Shown here: positions 7,145-13,233 of the stretch, one piece after another
How positions within the stretch are numbered: the first letter of the stretch is position 1
Layout of the letters: each line of letters starts with the position of its first letter
Assembly (NCBI GenBank): GCA_009936885.1
Contig: JAACDT010000149.1
Span: 1 to 13,233, forward strand
Length of the DNA: 13,233 nucleotides
Source of the DNA: Alphaproteobacteria bacterium
Lineage (GTDB): Bacteria > Pseudomonadota > Alphaproteobacteria > Puniceispirillales > Puniceispirillaceae
Direction of reading: 5' to 3'
Translations under genes and position numbers: made by a program
Notes under the pieces: model-generated
What the model saw: only the letters and a program-made list of their open reading frames with translations
Told to the model about the DNA's origin: nothing
The model's database searches: none

Positions 7145-7286
7145 CGGTGTTTCTCCTACATAATAGTTGATTTTATAGGGTTTCTGCATCATTCATAACA
7201 TAATGATAGCCCCCTTATAACAGGCCTCAATACTAGACACTTATATCGGGCCTTAAAGCCATGCCTTAAAAGGTATCTACAGGCTA

Positions 7287-7913
7287 TCAGATTATGCCAC
7301 TTTGATATATTAGTTTTAATGATATAAAAAACATGATGGCTGCAATAATGCTATCAAGAATTCTCCAGGCCATTCTGTTATTAAACAGAGAGGACATGGC
7401 GCTTGCACCAAATCCAATGGAGATAAAAAACACCAAACTTGCCAATGACGCTCCAATGCCAAATCCCCAGACGTCTGCTCCCTTATATTGTAATGAAATT
7501 ATCCCAATCAATACCAAGGTATCGAGATATACGTGAGGGTTAACGAATGTTAAAACAAATAATTTAAAAAGTGTTTGCTTTCTTCCAAGCCTTTCAGGTT
7601 TATATTCTTGGGTGCTCTGATCAAATAACTTGAACACATTCCTTAGATGAGAGACCCCATAAAATGCAATCCAAATCGCAGCAAGAATAAATATCCATTG
7701 ATAATAAGCATTAAAGAATTTCTCTGCGAAGAGACCCATGCCTGTTATGCCCAAGATGATGAGCAACATATCACTGACTGCGCAAAATCCGACAGATAAT
7801 AAAACGTGATTTCTGGCAATACCTTGGCGAATTACGAAGCTATTTTGCGCCCCGATTGCAAGGATTAAAGAGAATCCGAGGATAAATCCGTTTATGAGGG
7901 GGGCAGAGTTCAT
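7287..7913 (-). CDS. LysE-family amino-acid exporter (LysE/ArgO-like)
   Basis: This 208-residue inner-membrane protein has the LysE signature GAQNSFVIRQG at residues 21-31, followed by hydrophobic segments typical of the six-helix LysE/ArgO fold and a short charged loop (STQEYKPERLGRK) in the middle. Family members export basic or other amino acids and related small molecules; the substrate here is not determined. The frame extends to a TTG at 7937, but the ATG at 7913 begins one base after the TGA of the cyclase gene and matches the usual start of the family, so it is preferred. This spacing implies translational coupling with the cyclase gene. It is the last gene of the VOC-cyclase-LysE unit. 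Confidence 0.88.
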   Translation of the reverse strand: MNSAPLINGFILGFSLILAIGAQNSFVIRQGIARNHVLLSVGFCAVSDMLLIILGITGMGLFAEKFFNAYYQWIFILAAIWIAFYGVSHLRNVFKLFDQSTQEYKPERLGRKQTLFKLFVLTFVNPHVYLDTLVLIGIISLQYKGADVWGFGIGASLASLVFFISIGFGASAMSSLFNNRMAWRILDSIIAAIMFFISLKLIYQSGII

Positions 7914-7914
7914 T

Positions 7915-8619
7915 TCATGATGTTTCAAGCTCGTCAATAATCGCTACTGCGCGAATTGGACTGCCTGTTCCACCTCGAATTTTTAACGGAAACCCAGCGA
8001 ACTGAAAATGCCCCAAACCTACAACCTGATGTAGGTTTGCTAATCCCTCCATATGCGTGAATCCCATGTTGCGACAAACAAGATGCACTTCGAAATTATT
8101 TTTACCCGGTCTTCCAGGGCTAACCGCTTCTACTCCGAAACTTGTGATCCCTTTTTCTCCAAGCCATGTTGCAGATTCTTTAGTAAGACCCGGAAAATCA
8201 GTTAGAAATTCTGGACTTCCAAAAGTTCTATCATAATGGGCCATATAGAGCAGAATAATATCTCCTTTATTTATGGTTTCTCCGGTTTTTTCTTCCGCTT
8301 CTTGCAAGTCAGCAATAGATATATCACTTTTTAAAGGGATATGAGATAAATCTAAGCACAAGGAAGGGCGGTAGAATTGGTCTAACGGCATCTCATCAAC
8401 ACTCAATGCAGTCTGTCTCTCGTCAAAGTGACAGGGGGCATCGACGTGGCTGGCGGTGTGTTCACCAAGGGTCAGAAAAGACGACGCGCACGAAAATTGG
8501 ACGCCCTCTGACTCTCGAACCGTATCATGGGTTTGATAAGCGCTGAATATTACAGGTGGGTGGTTTGGTAATGTGGGACATTTCTGATAAATCTCGCCGC
8601 TCAAATCAATTAAACGCAC
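7915..8619 (-). CDS. Cyclase-family metal-dependent hydrolase (kynurenine formamidase/isatin hydrolase-like)
   Basis: This 234-residue protein belongs to the cyclase family, which includes bacterial kynurenine formamidase (KynB) and isatin hydrolase; these cleave amide or lactam bonds with bound Mn or Zn. The metal motif HxxxHxDxxxH is complete: H54, H58, D60 and H64 in GEHTASHVDAPCHF. Other family marks are the opening LIDLSGEI, the GDIILLYMAHYDR strand, the TSFGVEAVSPG segment and HMEGLANL. The gene starts with GTG at 8619, with AAGGA 8 bases upstream. It sits 34 bases after the VOC gene and its stop is one base before the LysE start, so all three are likely co-transcribed. No other kynurenine-pathway gene is in view, so I do not call it KynB. 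A different amide or lactone substrate is equally possible. Confidence 0.87.
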   Translation of the reverse strand: MRLIDLSGEIYQKCPTLPNHPPVIFSAYQTHDTVRESEGVQFSCASSFLTLGEHTASHVDAPCHFDERQTALSVDEMPLDQFYRPSLCLDLSHIPLKSDISIADLQEAEEKTGETINKGDIILLYMAHYDRTFGSPEFLTDFPGLTKESATWLGEKGITSFGVEAVSPGRPGKNNFEVHLVCRNMGFTHMEGLANLHQVVGLGHFQFAGFPLKIRGGTGSPIRAVAIIDELETS

Positions 8620-8653
8620 AGTTTTTTTCCTTCAAATATTTAAAACACTATTA

Positions 8654-9064
8654 TTATTTGTAATAATTTATTTCTATGGTGATGTTATTTGGGTCTTTTG
8701 CAAATATCTGAAATAATCGCATGTTTGGGACTTCACGTTCAGTAAATGTGATATTTTGATCCTCTAATCGCTGTTTCAACGCGTTTGCATCTGTTGCCCG
8801 AAATGCAAGATGGTCCACAGACCCGCTTCCTAATAGATTTTTGCCGCCTTCTGCTTCGCCAAGATATTCTTCTAAACCGCCTGGTTTGTTCGGGTCAGCA
8901 GAAATTAAATGCACTAACGCAACCTCTCCTAGATAGAGCCAATGCCCTTTAAACGGAAAATTTGGTCGCTTACCATCAACCAGACCAAGTGCTTCATAAA
9001 ATGCTTTTGTTTCTTCTAGTTTAGAAGTTCTGATAGCATAATGGTCAATATTCGTGAGCGGCAT
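8654..9064 (-). CDS. VOC-family (glyoxalase/dioxygenase fold) protein
   Basis: This 136-residue protein has two betaalphabetabetabeta modules of the vicinal-oxygen-chelate fold. The first begins IDHYAIRTSKLEETKAFYEALGL and the second SVDHLAFRATDANALKQRL, with the usual DPNNITIEINY ending. The likely metal ligands are H8, H52, H85 and E131, one pair per module, as in glyoxalase I, fosfomycin-resistance and extradiol-dioxygenase relatives. The reaction cannot be assigned. The start ATG at 9064 follows GGAG 6 bases upstream (9074-9071) and is preferred over the TTG at 9076. It is the first gene of a unit with the cyclase and LysE genes, and has its own candidate promoter just upstream. A role in processing the same small molecule as the cyclase is inferred. 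Confidence 0.87.
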   Translation of the reverse strand: MPLTNIDHYAIRTSKLEETKAFYEALGLVDGKRPNFPFKGHWLYLGEVALVHLISADPNKPGGLEEYLGEAEGGKNLLGSGSVDHLAFRATDANALKQRLEDQNITFTEREVPNMRLFQIFAKDPNNITIEINYYK

Positions 9065-9088
9065 TATTCTCTCCAATTTTAAAAAAAC

Positions 9089-9116
9089 ATGTTAAGAAAC
9101 TATGCTGTAACGTCAA
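9089..9116 (-). promoter_or_regulatory. Candidate promoter for the VOC-cyclase-LysE operon
   Basis: Read on the minus strand, TTGACG (9116-9111, five of six consensus bases) is followed by a 16-base spacer and TAACAT (9094-9089, four of six). The transcript would start near 9082, shortly before the GGAG and ATG at 9064. Spacing and position are right for a sigma-70-type promoter. Confidence 0.5.
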
Positions 9117-9282
9117 GTGATATATAAGCTTAAAGATCAATATGAGGGCTCATTTAATATTGATTTCATTCATGCTGTATCGTTATTATGATATCTATAC
9201 AGTTGAGCTGAGTTAGATAAATAATCCAAACCAAAAAATATAGTTAAAAAAAAGTCACAAAAAAAGTTATTGGTCAAATAAA

Positions 9283-9705
9283 ATGAATTATGATGATGAA
9301 GATAGGTTAATAGACTCTATTCTAGCGAATACAAAAACGATTGCTCTTATTGGAGCGAGCGTAAAAGGAGAGCGTCCGAGTAATTCAGTTATGCGCAACT
9401 TGCTAAAAAGGGAATATCAGGTTTTCCCTGTAAATCCCGGCCATGTAGGGGGAAAAATATTAGGGCAGGAATGTTTTGCCAAGCTTACTGATATTCCGCA
9501 TGAAATTGACATGGTAGATGTTTTTAGACATTCAGATGCAGTACCTGAGATAGTTGAAGAAGCCATAAAATGCCAAGTTAAAACACTATGGCTGCAGCTG
9601 GAAATTGGTCATGCTGAGGCAGAAGCCAAGGCAAGGAAAAATGGAATAACAGTGATTAGTAATCGTTGTCCTAATATTGAATTCAGAAGACAAGAATCCT
9701 CATAA
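9283..9705 (+). CDS. Short CoA-binding-domain protein (YccU-like)
   Basis: The product is 140 residues, a single CoA_binding domain of the small YccU type. The Rossmann-like phosphate loop is ALIGASVKGERPSNSVMRNL (21-40), followed by the second strand YQVFPVNPG (45-53). MVDVFRHSDAVPEIVEEAI is the classic strand-helix block of the family, and the end carries NRCPNIEF, matching the DRCP-x-IE signature of relatives. These proteins bind CoA or a similar nucleotide and have no agreed function. The ATG at 9283 has no clear Shine-Dalgarno sequence, and the upstream stretch is unusually rich in A runs. The gene is transcribed away from the VOC operon, with 218 bases between the starts. The family call is firm and the cellular role is open. 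Confidence 0.9.
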   Translation: MNYDDEDRLIDSILANTKTIALIGASVKGERPSNSVMRNLLKREYQVFPVNPGHVGGKILGQECFAKLTDIPHEIDMVDVFRHSDAVPEIVEEAIKCQVKTLWLQLEIGHAEAEAKARKNGITVISNRCPNIEFRRQESS

Positions 9706-9773
9706 AACGGCTAAAATAAAGTTTATGTCAATAAAAGTTAAGTCAGTATTTATCGTATTTGATGAAATCTATT

Positions 9774-9814
9774 TTTGGATTAGGTTTATTGATTTTTTGA
9801 ATAATCAATCCAAA
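9774..9814. terminator. AT-rich hairpin downstream of the CoA-binding gene
   Basis: Outer arms TTTGGATT (9774-9781) and AATCCAAA (9807-9814) pair perfectly. An alternative inner stem, ATTGATT (9788-9794) with AATCAAT (9803-9809), shares bases with the right arm, so the two forms exclude each other. It lies about 70-110 bases after the CoA-binding stop and lacks a clean T run after the stem, so a terminator role is possible but unproven. Confidence 0.3.
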
Positions 9815-9840
9815 TAATGCTTATTGCCCAAGTATTCTAT

Positions 9841-9864
9841 ATGTCAGCGCTAGTGACATTTTTG
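9841..9864 (+). promoter_or_regulatory. Inverted repeat ATGTCA-N7-TGACAT followed by a T run
   Basis: ATGTCA (9841-9846) and TGACAT (9854-9859) form a perfect 6-base inverted repeat across GCGCTAG, followed by TTTTTGTT. As RNA this is a short stem with a U tract, like a weak intrinsic terminator. As DNA it is a 19-base dyad of the size bound by dimeric regulators, 37 bases before the next small gene's ATG. The sequence does not decide between them. Confidence 0.35.
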
Positions 9865-9896
9865 TTCGAAGATTTGACGTATTGAGGTATATGATT

Positions 9897-10076
9897 ATGT
9901 CCAAAAAAAACACCCAGTCACACAATAATCCTGACCTTCGCGTTATAAACGGTGATATGAATTCCAAAAGCTATGGACTTGGTGACCCATGCGTTCCAAT
10001 GGAGTTGTCCTATTTTCCTGAAGAAAACCCCAAATCTCGTGCGTTATTGAGCGAGGGTGATAGTCGTGACGACTAG
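9897..10076 (+). CDS. Small hypothetical protein (59 residues)
   Basis: This short polar reading frame runs from ATG 9897 with GAGG nine bases upstream; an alternative ATG at 9891 has only three-base spacing. The product is 59 residues with no signal peptide or membrane segment. The middle (YGLGDPCVPMELSYFPEENP) has one cysteine and several prolines, and the tail is charged. I recognise no family. Composition is reasonable for a real protein, but there is no homology support, so it could also be a chance frame. It lies upstream of the membrane protein and ParA genes on the same strand, 147 bases from the former. Confidence 0.45.
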   Translation: MSKKNTQSHNNPDLRVINGDMNSKSYGLGDPCVPMELSYFPEENPKSRALLSEGDSRDD

Positions 10077-10223
10077 GTAGAAAAGCATAATATTATCCCT
10101 AATACTATTCATAGTTTAAAATCAGTTTTGCCAAAATGTAAAATGTGGTAATCTTAGGTGGTGGTTTAGCCATAGGAAATATAGGAACCTGAAAGATCGT
10201 CTCACACTTCTACAATACTTACC

Positions 10224-10949
10224 ATGGGGATTGGCGTGTATTTTAATTCAGTTTTAGAATTATCCACTTCGGTTTTGTCAAAAGTTTTGTCAAATTTAGA
10301 TAATTGGATGTTCAGTAACTTTGAAATAACGATATCGTTGGCAGATAATATCGAACGGGTGGCCGTCTCTCTTTTCGCGTTGATTGTCATTGGTGTTTTG
10401 ATGATTTTGCTCGCAAGCGATCTTTCTCGAAAAAATAAACCACAAAATTTCGATGCTGAAGAAAAATCAAAGTCGGTATTACAGCCATCATCTGAACATT
10501 TGCCTTCTCTTGCCTCAGCAAAGGGTTCTCCTGAAAATAAAGATAATGAAGCAAAAGATGTTGGTAAGCCAATTGAGTCAAAAGATGATGGGCCAAAGGA
10601 TGATATAACAGCATCTGATAAGCCAAATATTTATGAATTAGATAACGGGTTCGTCATAAATAAAAGAAGTGCAGATGCGCAAGATGCGGTGAAGGTTGAT
10701 GGAAACAGTGTTGATAAACAGGCAGATACTGAAAAAAATGCTTTTGAAACTAATGCAGTGCCACTTAGCCCTATAGCTGCTAGCGATAAAAATGTGTCAG
10801 TTGAACTAGCAACGATAGAAACAGAAATGCTTGACGTGAGAAAAGAATATAAATCTGGCAAGATTAGTTCAATGGATTATTTTACAAAAACGCAAGAGCT
10901 GTATAATAAAGGTGAAATTTTGGCGGAGTCTGTTGGGACGATTGACTAG
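10224..10949 (+). CDS. Single-pass membrane protein with acidic linker and SHOCT-like tail
   Basis: This encodes 241 residues of unknown overall function. An N-terminal region of about 44 residues is followed by one strong membrane segment (about 45-64, VAVSLFALIVIGVLMILLAS) with a positively charged flank (SRKNK), so the rest should be cytoplasmic. Residues 70-195 are Lys/Asp/Glu/Ser-rich and look disordered. The C-terminus (about 195-233) has LATIETEMLDVRKEYKSGKI followed by an SMDYFTKTQELYNKGE helix, resembling the SHOCT short C-terminal domain (helix, G-x-I turn, helix) found on many membrane and oligomeric bacterial proteins. No clear Shine-Dalgarno sequence precedes ATG 10224. ParA begins 159 bases downstream on the same strand. 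A membrane anchor or adaptor for that ATPase is an attractive inference, not shown. Confidence 0.72.
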   Translation: MGIGVYFNSVLELSTSVLSKVLSNLDNWMFSNFEITISLADNIERVAVSLFALIVIGVLMILLASDLSRKNKPQNFDAEEKSKSVLQPSSEHLPSLASAKGSPENKDNEAKDVGKPIESKDDGPKDDITASDKPNIYELDNGFVINKRSADAQDAVKVDGNSVDKQADTEKNAFETNAVPLSPIAASDKNVSVELATIETEMLDVRKEYKSGKISSMDYFTKTQELYNKGEILAESVGTID

Positions 10950-11108
10950 TAAAGGAACCTTTTTGGCGGTTATTTGCACATGTTTCTTTGTGATTTAGCT
11001 GCTTTTTTCAGTTAAAACACGAAATCATGTGACAAATTTAATATCCTAATAGATAGTCTTTTTAGTGTTTTAAACTATTATTAACTTTTTAACCTTTGGA
11101 GTAGTATC

Positions 11109-11828
11109 ATGGGTTCTGCAATTATGGTAGCCAATATGAAAGGGGGTGTAGGTAAAAGTACGCTCACCTGCTATCTTGCTGATTATTTTAGGCAATATCA
11201 AAAGAAGCGGCCTCTCTATTTAATAGACACCGATGCTCAGGGCAGTAGTTTTGAAATGCTGGGTATTGACGGGAGATTTGAGCAATTGCGGCACCTGCCA
11301 ATCGGGGATAGGTATGATGCTGTAAATGTCGTTACGGTGGATACAATTGTAAGAAACCATTTGAGTTCTGCTGATGATTTACTTCTAATCGATACCTCTG
11401 CTGGAAAGCCAGATACTATTTGTCAAATTGCGATGATGTGTCATTGTTTATTAGTCCCAGTATCTATTAATTGGGGAGATATTCGACCCACCAGAGATTT
11501 TATTGAGGAAATACAAGATCGAAAAGATTCGTCACGTGCCATCACTCCTCATATAATTGTGGTACCAAACCGGATTCCTCATCAACAAAGGAATTACAGC
11601 CGTCTTAAAGATGCATTGAGTGAGTTGGATGTTGTTATTGCGCCAGGTTTATCTGATTTATCAATTATTAGACACCAAACAGAGAAATTTTCAGGTATCC
11701 AAGCCACAAAGGGGACACGCTTTAATGAAGAGATAATCCATTTCGGCAATTTTATCACGGAATATATCCTTGGCGGAAAGCTAGATGCCATATATGCAGA
11801 TACTAACGTAATAGAACTTCGGCGATAG
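11109..11828 (+). CDS. ParA-family (MinD/ParA) ATPase without visible ParB
   Basis: This encodes a 239-residue ParA/MinD-type P-loop ATPase. The deviant Walker A KGGVGKST occupies 11-18 and includes the signature lysine K11, which reaches into the partner subunit. The A' motif IDTDAQGS follows at 39-46, and Walker B is LLLIDTSAG (91-99) with D95. VPVSINWGDIRPTRDFIEEI corresponds to the switch and interaction region of small ParAs. The start ATG has GGAG seven bases upstream. The length is that of a compact ParA with no N-terminal DNA-binding domain. No ParB or replication gene lies beside it, so chromosome or plasmid partition is not indicated; orphan ParAs often position other cargo such as chemoreceptor arrays or carboxysomes. 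The upstream membrane protein is the only nearby candidate partner. SelO follows 112 bases later. Confidence 0.9.
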   Translation: MGSAIMVANMKGGVGKSTLTCYLADYFRQYQKKRPLYLIDTDAQGSSFEMLGIDGRFEQLRHLPIGDRYDAVNVVTVDTIVRNHLSSADDLLLIDTSAGKPDTICQIAMMCHCLLVPVSINWGDIRPTRDFIEEIQDRKDSSRAITPHIIVVPNRIPHQQRNYSRLKDALSELDVVIAPGLSDLSIIRHQTEKFSGIQATKGTRFNEEIIHFGNFITEYILGGKLDAIYADTNVIELRR

Positions 11829-11940
11829 GCTTTCTAGGTTAAAGGCATTTGTTCGAGTTGGCCAAATTCATTAACAGCTCTTTAAGGAATTAGGGATGCT
11901 TCCTGATTTCATTTAATTTTTACCGAGATAAGGTCCGGAA

Positions 11941-13233
11941 ATGAAGCCAGTTGCGCTCCATGAAATGTTAGGCGAAAATTTCTTTGCAAGAGTTACTGCT
12001 GCAGAATTTAATAGCCTTACAAAACGATACCGGAATCAAGATGCGGCTAAAGATGTATCTTTAGATACGTTGAGCGACAAACAATGGAAGTCTTATTTTG
12101 GTGCATTCACACCATTTCCAGATAGTTTCAAAACGCCATTAGCGCTTTGTTATCATGGTCATCAGTTTGGAATGTATAACCCAGAAATAGGGGATGGAAG
12201 AGGGTTCTTATATGCGCAGCTCAGAGAAGATATAACAAACAGACTCCTTGATTTAGGCACAAAGGGCTCAGGAACAACGCCATTTTCCAGAAGCGGAGAT
12301 GGACGACTTACTCTAAAAGGTGCTGTAAGGGAAATTCTTGCGAGTGAATATCTTAATGCATTAAGTGTGAATAGTTGCAAAATTTTAAGTGTGTTTGAAA
12401 CTGAGGAGCAGTTGCATCGAAATGATGAGCCATCTCCCACGCGCGCCGCTGTTCTTGTAAGGTTATCACATAGTCATATTAGAATTGGCAGTTTTCAACG
12501 CCTTGCCTATTTAAATTTACCTCAAGAAATTCATACATTAGCGCGGTATGTAGCGCGTTATTATTATCCAGATATTGACCCAGAAAGCCCAACAGAAGCG
12601 CTATTGTTAGCGCTATTAGAATCCCTTGTTATCTGTGTTGCGGAAATGGTGGCGGGATGGATGGCTTCGGGATTTGTTCATGGCGTTTTAAATACGGATA
12701 ATTTTAATTTAACAGGCGAATCCTTTGATTATGGGCCATGGCGATTTCTGGATAAAATGGATTTTAATTTTACGGCAGCCTATTTTGATCGCGAGGGTAG
12801 ATATGCCTATGGTAAACAGCCTGAAGCCGCATTATGGGCATTATGCAGGCTTGCTGACTGCTTTACAGACTTTGTTTCAACAGAGCAGTTAGAAAAAATA
12901 TTACAAAAATTTTATCCTGCCATTCAATCCGCCTTATCTGCCAAACTTTGCTGGCGATTTGGTGTAGCACCAGTCTCAGTCGCAAAAGAAGCGGAATTCG
13001 TATCGTTGTTTTTTAGCACGACAACAAATAGCAAAATCAACCTTGATTATCTGTTTCATCATTTTTACGCTGGGTTTGAGGCGAACCAAATATTATCAGC
13101 GCCCGAACCATTGCGCCCTTTATTAGAAGTCTTAAAAGAGCTTCCATCACGTCAGAAACAACGCCCATATTATTTTAATGAACCATTGGAAACTAGCCTT
13201 GTGTTCGGCGAGACAGAGAGACTTTGGGCCGCC
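11941..13233 (+). CDS. selO: SelO (YdiU) protein adenylyltransferase, 3' end cut by the window
   Basis: The first 431 residues of SelO are present; the frame is open to the right edge, and relatives are about 480-500 residues. SelO is a pseudokinase-fold enzyme that binds ATP upside down and AMPylates protein side chains, with a role in redox stress. Conserved blocks, numbered from this start, are YHGHQFG (71-77), GDGRG (84-88), LGTKGSGTTPFSRSGDGR (105-122, with K108, R117 and R122), the SHSHIR segment, and HGVLNTDNFN with DYGP (247-256 and 263-266). The Asn and Asp of NTDN and DYGP are the expected metal and catalytic positions. Several blocks depart from the usual wording (MYNPEIGDGRG where VPQLGDGR is common), so it may be a divergent branch. 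AAGG at 11930-11933 sits seven bases before the ATG. Any conserved C-terminal Cys or Sec lies beyond the window. Confidence 0.92.
   Translation, partial: MKPVALHEMLGENFFARVTAAEFNSLTKRYRNQDAAKDVSLDTLSDKQWKSYFGAFTPFPDSFKTPLALCYHGHQFGMYNPEIGDGRGFLYAQLREDITNRLLDLGTKGSGTTPFSRSGDGRLTLKGAVREILASEYLNALSVNSCKILSVFETEEQLHRNDEPSPTRAAVLVRLSHSHIRIGSFQRLAYLNLPQEIHTLARYVARYYYPDIDPESPTEALLLALLESLVICVAEMVAGWMASGFVHGVLNTDNFNLTGESFDYGPWRFLDKMDFNFTAAYFDREGRYAYGKQPEAALWALCRLADCFTDFVSTEQLEKILQKFYPAIQSALSAKLCWRFGVAPVSVAKEAEFVSLFFSTTTNSKINLDYLFHHFYAGFEANQILSAPEPLRPLLEVLKELPSRQKQRPYYFNEPLETSLVFGETERLWAA

Noticed and set aside
10202..10626. Minus-strand frames opposite the membrane-protein gene
   Set aside because: The plus-strand product has a clear membrane segment and SHOCT-like tail; the opposite frames are low-complexity shadows.
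11884..11904. Small inverted repeat AGGAA / TTCCT between ParA and SelO, considered as a terminator
   Set aside because: The stem is only five pairs with a 10-base loop, and the T-rich stretch after it is interrupted. Too weak to call.
12162..12440. A 92-codon minus-strand frame inside SelO
   Set aside because: It lies antisense to well-conserved SelO motifs and shows no domain pattern or ribosome site, so it is a shadow frame.

Overview
The window is AT-rich, gene-dense bacterial DNA. The mix of families suggests an alphaproteobacterium, perhaps a marine low-GC lineage: a limonene-monooxygenase-like flavin (LLM) oxidoreductase, AhpD-type carboxymuconolactone decarboxylase (CMD) proteins, a kynurenine-formamidase-like cyclase, a LysE exporter, a short CoA-binding protein and SelO. 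This is an inference from remembered families. No rRNA, tRNA, CRISPR array, IS element or replication origin was seen.

Layout. (1) 1-807: a minus-strand YdcF/ElyC-type membrane protein with a DUF218 domain. (2) 961-1371: a plus-strand small lipoprotein gene broken by two compensating frameshifts, still carrying a good promoter and ribosome binding site. (3) 1468-3453: a tight four-gene minus-strand set encoding, in transcription order, a secreted MORN-repeat protein, a CMD-family protein, a small protein probably of the alpha/beta-barrel type, and a secreted protein of unknown function. (4) 3637-5459: a plus-strand LLM oxidoreductase followed by a second CMD paralogue, ending in a hairpin shared with the convergent neighbour. 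(5) 5557-6696: a minus-strand class V PLP aminotransferase. (6) 6869-7144: a small secreted coiled-coil protein with a probable TTG start. (7) 7287-9064: a minus-strand operon of a VOC protein, a cyclase-family hydrolase and a LysE-type exporter. (8) 9283-9705: a short CoA-binding protein. (9) 9897-11828: a small hypothetical protein, a single-pass membrane protein with a long acidic linker and a SHOCT-like tail, and an orphan ParA ATPase. (10) 11941 to the right edge: SelO (YdiU), a protein AMPylase, cut by the window edge.

How the genes may work together. Regions 3, 4, 5 and 7 look like accessory small-molecule metabolism: a flavin monooxygenase, two disulfide-type CMD proteins, an aminotransferase, a VOC enzyme, a metal-dependent amide or lactone hydrolase and an amino-acid exporter. 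The substrates cannot be read from sequence. The least familiar part is region 9, where an orphan ParA lies directly downstream of a membrane protein and no ParB or replication gene is in view.
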